NCBI GenBank assembly: GCA_013368375.1
Contig: JAACJP010000008.1
Coordinates: forward strand, 744,001 to 808,000
Direction of reading: 5' to 3'
Source of the DNA: Tricholomella constricta
Lineage: Eukaryota > Basidiomycota > Agaricomycetes > Agaricales > Lyophyllaceae
DNA: 64,000 nucleotides
Position 1 is the first letter of the stretch. Every line of letters begins with the position of its first letter. The notes under the pieces were generated by a model, which was given only the letters and a program-made list of their open reading frames with translations, was not told the origin of the DNA and did no database searches. A program made the translations under genes and the position numbers. Of this stretch, positions 59,307 to 64,000 are shown one piece after another.

Positions 59307-60617
59307 ATGCCAGTTGCTAAGTTTTCGCGCCGCAAGTCTTCGAAACGCCAAGCTTCGTCTGATATTGAGGATGACAGACCATCTCAATCGCGCGCTGCTG
59401 ACCAGGTCGAAGACGATGAAGACGACTCTCGATCACGACGACGTACAAATGGGATAAAAAGCGAGAAGAAACCGGATTTCTCACGGAAGAAGGAGCCAAA
59501 GCGCGTCGAAGCGGACGACGAGGATGCGGATGATGATGATGACGATGATGGAAGAATCGACGTTGAGAATTTTCACGACCAGCCTCTACGGAGAGCGGAG
59601 ATGACCAAACTGCAAGGCATCTCAAGGGATTGGAACATGATGGAGAAGCAAGTGCGGCCAAATTGGAATGTGGTTGGAGATGTAGCTGTCGCGTTGGCCG
59701 AAGTTGGTGAAGGGGACAATGTTGACGAAGTGCGTTAGCTATCTCCTTTTTCAAGAGCCCTGCATTTATGTTACGATCAAGGGACTTGCTGAGCTTGATA
59801 TCATCATGAAAGACCTCATTGACATCGGTGTTGAAATGCAAGCTCATGAGAAGGTACTTGACGAGCTTGCCCAGAGAATTGGGCAAGGAGAAGAAGTGGT
59901 ATGCAATTCACTAGCCTGCTGGCACAACAACGTCTAATCCTCAGACTAGGATGATGCTGTCGATCGATATAGTGATGGGGTACGGAAGGAAAAAGAGGTA
60001 TACGCGAAAAAGACGACGCGGCAGAAATATGCCAAGAGTGAGGAGTACGCTGCGTTCAAGAATGGCATATATGTATGCCCAAATATTTTCACCTATATTG
60101 ACTGCAATTCATGCATTCCCTTGCTTCTAGGAAGTGCAACATCCAGACAAAGGAATGCCCCCGATTACGGATTTCATTCCGAAAGGTCTGATAGTCTCCG
60201 TGTTCTCTCGTCCAGGACTAATATCTTGTTTCTTATCTACAGAGGATGGAGACGATAGCGATGATGACGACGAGCTTGAGATGGGCGGCGTCAGCCAAAA
60301 CTACAATTGTCCAATCACTCTAACACCTCTAGTCAAGCCTGTCACATCGTGCGTTCGCTTCGTTTGTTCTACGGAGCGCGGGCTTACATGTCCAATCCGT
60401 TTCCAGCCAAGTCTGCAAACATTCGTTCTCCCACGACGCAATCATGCAAAGCTTCAGATCATCGCCTATTGTCAAGTGCCCAGCAGCTGGGTGCACCAAG
60501 AGGTTCACCCGGGACGACTTGCAGCCTAACAAGGATCTAGAGAAACGGGTGAAAGCTCATGCGCGTCGCGCCAGGCGGGCCGCTGAGAACAGCGACGCTG
60601 AAGAAATCATCGACTAA
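59307..60617 (+). CDS. NSE2: SMC5-SMC6 complex SUMO ligase Nse2/Mms21
   Basis: E3 SUMO ligase of the Smc5/6 genome-stability complex in the nucleus. The N terminus is basic/acidic and disordered ([20 protein letters not shown]). A helical region for Smc5 contact follows ([20 protein letters not shown], then [20 protein letters not shown]). The SP-RING (zf-MIZ/Nse) domain is [33 protein letters not shown] and [20 protein letters not shown]. Cys and His ligands are present with normal spacing once the intron after PVTS is removed. The tail is [13 protein letters not shown]. About six exons. The N-terminal extension is longer than in yeast. Confidence 0.92.
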
Positions 60618-62893
60618 TGATTCAGCAGCTTTTTGGGTAGGAAAGGTATATATGTTTTTATATAATTATATCTTGTGTACAAGGATCATGATAATTCCAG
60701 ATAATATCTCTTCACGATGCTTCGCGTAGTTCGGAGACCCATGTACCGGATTGCAGCCATGATATCTAGGGGGCATCGTCTATGTTCTAATCAGGTCGTG
60801 TCGACAGCATTGTGTCCTAGCCTCGTGCCAGAAAACAGGAACACGATGATACACTGCACCTCTTCCGTCATATGACCAGCAGAACAGGAGTTTGGCTCAT
60901 CGATACAATGCGCGGCCGTCCTGCCAATGCCATGCCATGATCCATCATCGCTGTCTCGCACCTACATGGAGCAATCAGCGATTACCCTTCGAATGAATAA
61001 TGCAGCCACGCTCCTCGATGCAGCCGCCCCTGCTTCCACGCCACCAGCTAGCTATACTCTCCCCAAAAAACACGTTGCGGATTGCTGAATCCGAAGGAAG
61101 GCTACATCGATGGGCGAGAAACGAGGACTGCGGCAATGTGCCCAGGTGTCGATCGCCTCATGTATCAGATGTACAGACTGCCAGACATACCCAAACCTGC
61201 CACTACCTGTGCATGACATCGGGATGCAGCCAATCTGTGGCGTCCGTGCAGCTTCATGCAGCCATTTCCGACGTGTCAAACCTGCTAGAAGCTCAAGTTC
61301 GGAAGCTGTATCTTGCTATCGCTGCTTCTCGTTGACGTTAGAGGAGAAGGGGGGGAAGGGGAAAGTGTCGCGAGCCAGATGCAATGTGCCGCGGAGCTTC
61401 AACCAGGCTGGTTCATCTGAAATTTGGGGTGGAGGATGCATGGCCTTAGATATCGCGAGTTGACGCCGTGTCCGATAATTGGGCTCATGCTGCGCACGCT
61501 GAAATTGATAGTTAGTGTTGACCATGAGCGCTAGAGCGAAAAGGCTGAATAAAATATGCGAACCGTGCACAAGGCAAGTACAGTACGAACATTTTTTCCC
61601 TTGCGTCAGTGGCCTCCTGGGATAGTACAATTCACAGCTATGGCAATGCTCCAGAAAATTCCAGGAGCCGACTGGGCGAGGAAATCCCGCTATACTTTTG
61701 ACCCAGCTGCGTGTACCACACCATACGAGGCTCTGCGAGAACATGCAGTGCATGGATGCGAAGCCTGCACCCCCCAATGGCATTGATTATTGCGAGCCCA
61801 AGAGATCCTGAGAAAGCGGAGGTGAGCAAAAAGCTTTACCGTCAATTTCATCCCGCATTAACTTTACTCTGCGGACCTAAAATGCGGACGGCTAGGGCCA
61901 TTAGTCCAAGAGCAGATCCTGGAGCTGCAGGCCCTGCGAGGTGACTTGTGGAACAGTCATTAGCAGCGAGACTCAGAAACCTCCCGAGATTCTTCATCGT
62001 AGATAGGCATCTAAAAGCTCCTAGCGATTACATGTTAATGCAAAGCTGAGATGACAAGATGCACCCAATAAATGGAGCTAGATACATGGGAGCGCCTTGG
62101 TGCCCGTCACAGTTAAGCAGCTGGACACACGCATGCCTCGTGCAGAAGTGCAATTCACGTTTCGGGCTTCCTAGAATTAAAGATGTCAGTAATCTTGGGA
62201 TGAGAGAGAGTCTGGGGGACTCGCACCGTACTGTATCTTTGCGCGCTTGGAATCATGAAGGAACGAAGAAGGTCATTTCCCACCCAGGAACCAGGCCGGA
62301 GTATCGGAATTTCTGACGATCTGAAGGCTGTCATGAAATGCGTTGGGTTCTCACAGGCCTTTACAACTTAGATCCCGGAGATGCCTGCGGTTGCAAGGAT
62401 ACAGGGAAAGGATCCGGATGAGAGGTCTTTCGCCTGGGATAGGTACAGTCGATGCCAAGTTGAAGGACCCTGCTTCGAGAGAGATGGCGATAAGAAACTA
62501 AAAGCGAGTCTCCGCCGACGATCCCCTAGGAAGGCGAGCATTGTAACAGAACTGCGAACGGCTCATCAGAAAGTTATCCATCATGACAGGCGACGAAGGA
62601 CACATACCTTTGTGTGGCGTCAGTCCATACCTTGTTGACTCATTAACTCTTTCTATAGCCCTCAAACCCGACTGTTGAAAAATATTTTCGGCGGTTGGTA
62701 GAAGTCGTTAGGAAGAAGACAAACATACGCGAAGTGCTTCACCGCCAAAATAAAATCTTACACATCAGTAATTACCCCGCCCACCCACCTTTGCTTGCTC
62801 TTATCTCCTGTTCAACGAGGACTTACTCTCAACTGAAGCAACGGAAGGGCTCTTGAGAGACACGCAAAAAGATTCATCTATACATTCCAAAGC
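60618..62893. other. 2.3-kb gene-poor stretch
   Basis: Between the 3' ends of NSE2 (+) and RPN13 (-). I found no conserved protein, tRNA or repeat. The longest open frames (for example 61316-61783, minus) have no recognisable domain. Lineage-specific or non-coding transcripts cannot be excluded. Confidence 0.5.
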
Positions 62894-64000
62894 TCAATCC
62901 GTCTCCATACTATCGCCCCCTCTCTCCGCCTGCTCCTGTATCGCATTCAAAAAGGGACCGATCCCCGTCCCCGCCTCCTCCGGGAGCCCCAGGCCTCGCA
63001 CAAGGCCACCCAGCAGCCCCGTGCGCAGTGCCTGGTCGAAGCTCGCGAGGGCGGAGCGGAACTGCGGTGAACTATACGCGATTATCAGTTTGATGCATCG
63101 AGGGAGAAAGGAAAGGAACAAAAGAAGAAGAAAAAAGGAGGAAAAGGAAGGAAGCAAACACGTACTTGATGATCTGCCCAAGCACCTCGGTGGAGGGTGG
63201 GACGGGGAGGTCGGGCGGGAGGTGCGGGAAGAGCGTCGGGATGAGCTCGGGGTGGCTTGCGAAGAGCGGCGTAAGGTTTGTCGGGGTGAGAATGTCTGTT
63301 AGAGATAGGTCTGTAAAGCAATGATGCCAAGTATTAGTAAGAGAGGAAAGGCGGGAGGATGAGGACGGTTGGCCGACAAAGGACAAAGACGTACCTGGAG
63401 GCGAGGCCTGGGTTTGTCCACCGGCGGACTGAAGCAGGGCTTCAAGTTGGGCGAGCTGCTCGGGTGTTGCTTGGAAGGCGGGTGGCGCGGAGCTGCGGCG
63501 AGTGTCAGTGCCTATAAACGACGGTAAGATGAATGAGACGCACGAGGAGGCCTGGGCGGACGTCGAAGCTTGGGGCTGCGTCGAGGTTGTGCCCCATTGG
63601 AGGGTATACTCCGGGTCATCCAGTAAACCATTCACGTTGTCCACAAACTCGTCATCACGAGCGGAGGAGGCATCCTAGCAGCAACAGAACGAGTATATCG
63701 TGAAGAGGATTCAACAAGAAGGGTGGATCAAATTTACCTGCATCCAGAACTAAAACAAGATCTCCACATAAGCGCCCAAAGGACAGTTCCGGAGAAAAGA
63801 TAGACGCACGAAATGCCGCTGATCGGACGAGGAGAACTTGAGGACGTAGACTCGCCCACCCGTCGCCTCAGACACCTTCACGAATGATGCATCGGACGGG
63901 AAAAGAATGAGATCCTGCACACCTGCATCAGCATGCGCACATATATCTGATTCAATATAGAATCATTGACCTCTTCGACATTGCCACTGGTCCGGTCCTT
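62894..64000 (-). CDS. RPN13: 26S proteasome ubiquitin receptor Rpn13, 3' part
   Basis: Partial gene; its 5' end lies beyond the window. The PRU domain end is visible near 63760-64000: DLILFPSDASFVKVSEATGG and RVYVLKFSSSDQRHFFWMQ, the pattern of the family's ubiquitin- and Rpn2-binding fold. A Gln/Ser-rich linker follows (PQASTSAQASS). The DEUBAD-type C-terminal domain, which binds the deubiquitinase Uch37 in organisms that have it, reads DLSLTDILTPTNLTPLFASH, PHLPPDLPVPPSTEVLGQII and SPQFRSALASFDQALRTGLL. It ends EQAERGGDSMETD. Several short introns. All visible parts are intact. Confidence 0.9.

Noticed and set aside
61316..61783. 155-codon minus-strand frame
   Set aside because: No homologous pattern, no clear start context, and interrupted hydrophobic segments; probably chance.

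Overview
The window is nuclear DNA from a filamentous basidiomycete, most likely an Agaricomycete (mushroom-forming fungus). The evidence is the dense, intron-rich gene layout with GT-AG introns of about 50-70 bp, a seven-helix protein of the DUF6534 type that is common in Agaricomycetes, a Zn2Cys6 regulator, an alternative oxidase and a fungal-only Rtt109. I recognise about 28 protein-coding genes and three tRNA genes. Exon joins were read by hand from splice signals and reading-frame continuity. Conserved proteins (isocitrate lyase, capping protein, malic enzyme, GH28) give joins I trust; others are approximate.

Left part (0.7-11 kb): a cytosine-deaminase-like amidohydrolase (+), an RGS-domain membrane protein (-), a gene-poor stretch with an inverted repeat, a secreted GH28-type pectin-lyase-fold hydrolase (-) and F-actin capping protein alpha (-). 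Then (11-23 kb): glyoxysomal isocitrate lyase (-) and ALG7 (-), which is divergent from a SET-TAD3 fusion gene (+). Between those two lies a 742-bp segment bounded by two identical 122-bp inverted arms. NAD-type malic enzyme (-), mitoribosomal protein L20 (-) and a glutathione transferase (-) follow.

Middle (23-43 kb): a Ser/Pro-rich coiled-coil protein (-), RTT109 (-), a DUF6534-type seven-helix protein (-), cullin-1 (-), COQ5 (-), the convergent pair FCF2 (+) and SAS10/UTP3 (-) of the small-subunit processome, three intron-containing tRNA-Arg(ACG) genes, a UPF0390 protein (-) and the NDUFA9-type complex I subunit (+). Right part (43-64 kb): TOM22 (-), a Zn2Cys6 regulator (+), an HTH CENPB-type DNA-binding protein (-), a 3-kb gene-poor stretch, alternative oxidase (+), a Spo71/Mug56-like PH protein (+), mitochondrial uS12 (-), the SUMO ligase NSE2 (+), another gene-poor stretch and the 3' part of proteasome receptor RPN13 (-).

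Most genes are ordinary housekeeping genes without operon-like logic. Many products are mitochondrial (COQ5, NDUFA9, TOM22, AOX, uS12m, mL58). The most unusual points are the shared 122-bp leader upstream of both ALG7 and SET-TAD3, the SET-TAD3 fusion itself in a window that also carries three tRNA-Arg(ACG) genes (a known class of Tad2/Tad3 substrate), a 6-nt microexon that supplies a zinc-binding cysteine in the Zn2Cys6 regulator, a 13-nt microexon in malic enzyme, and three GC-AG introns.
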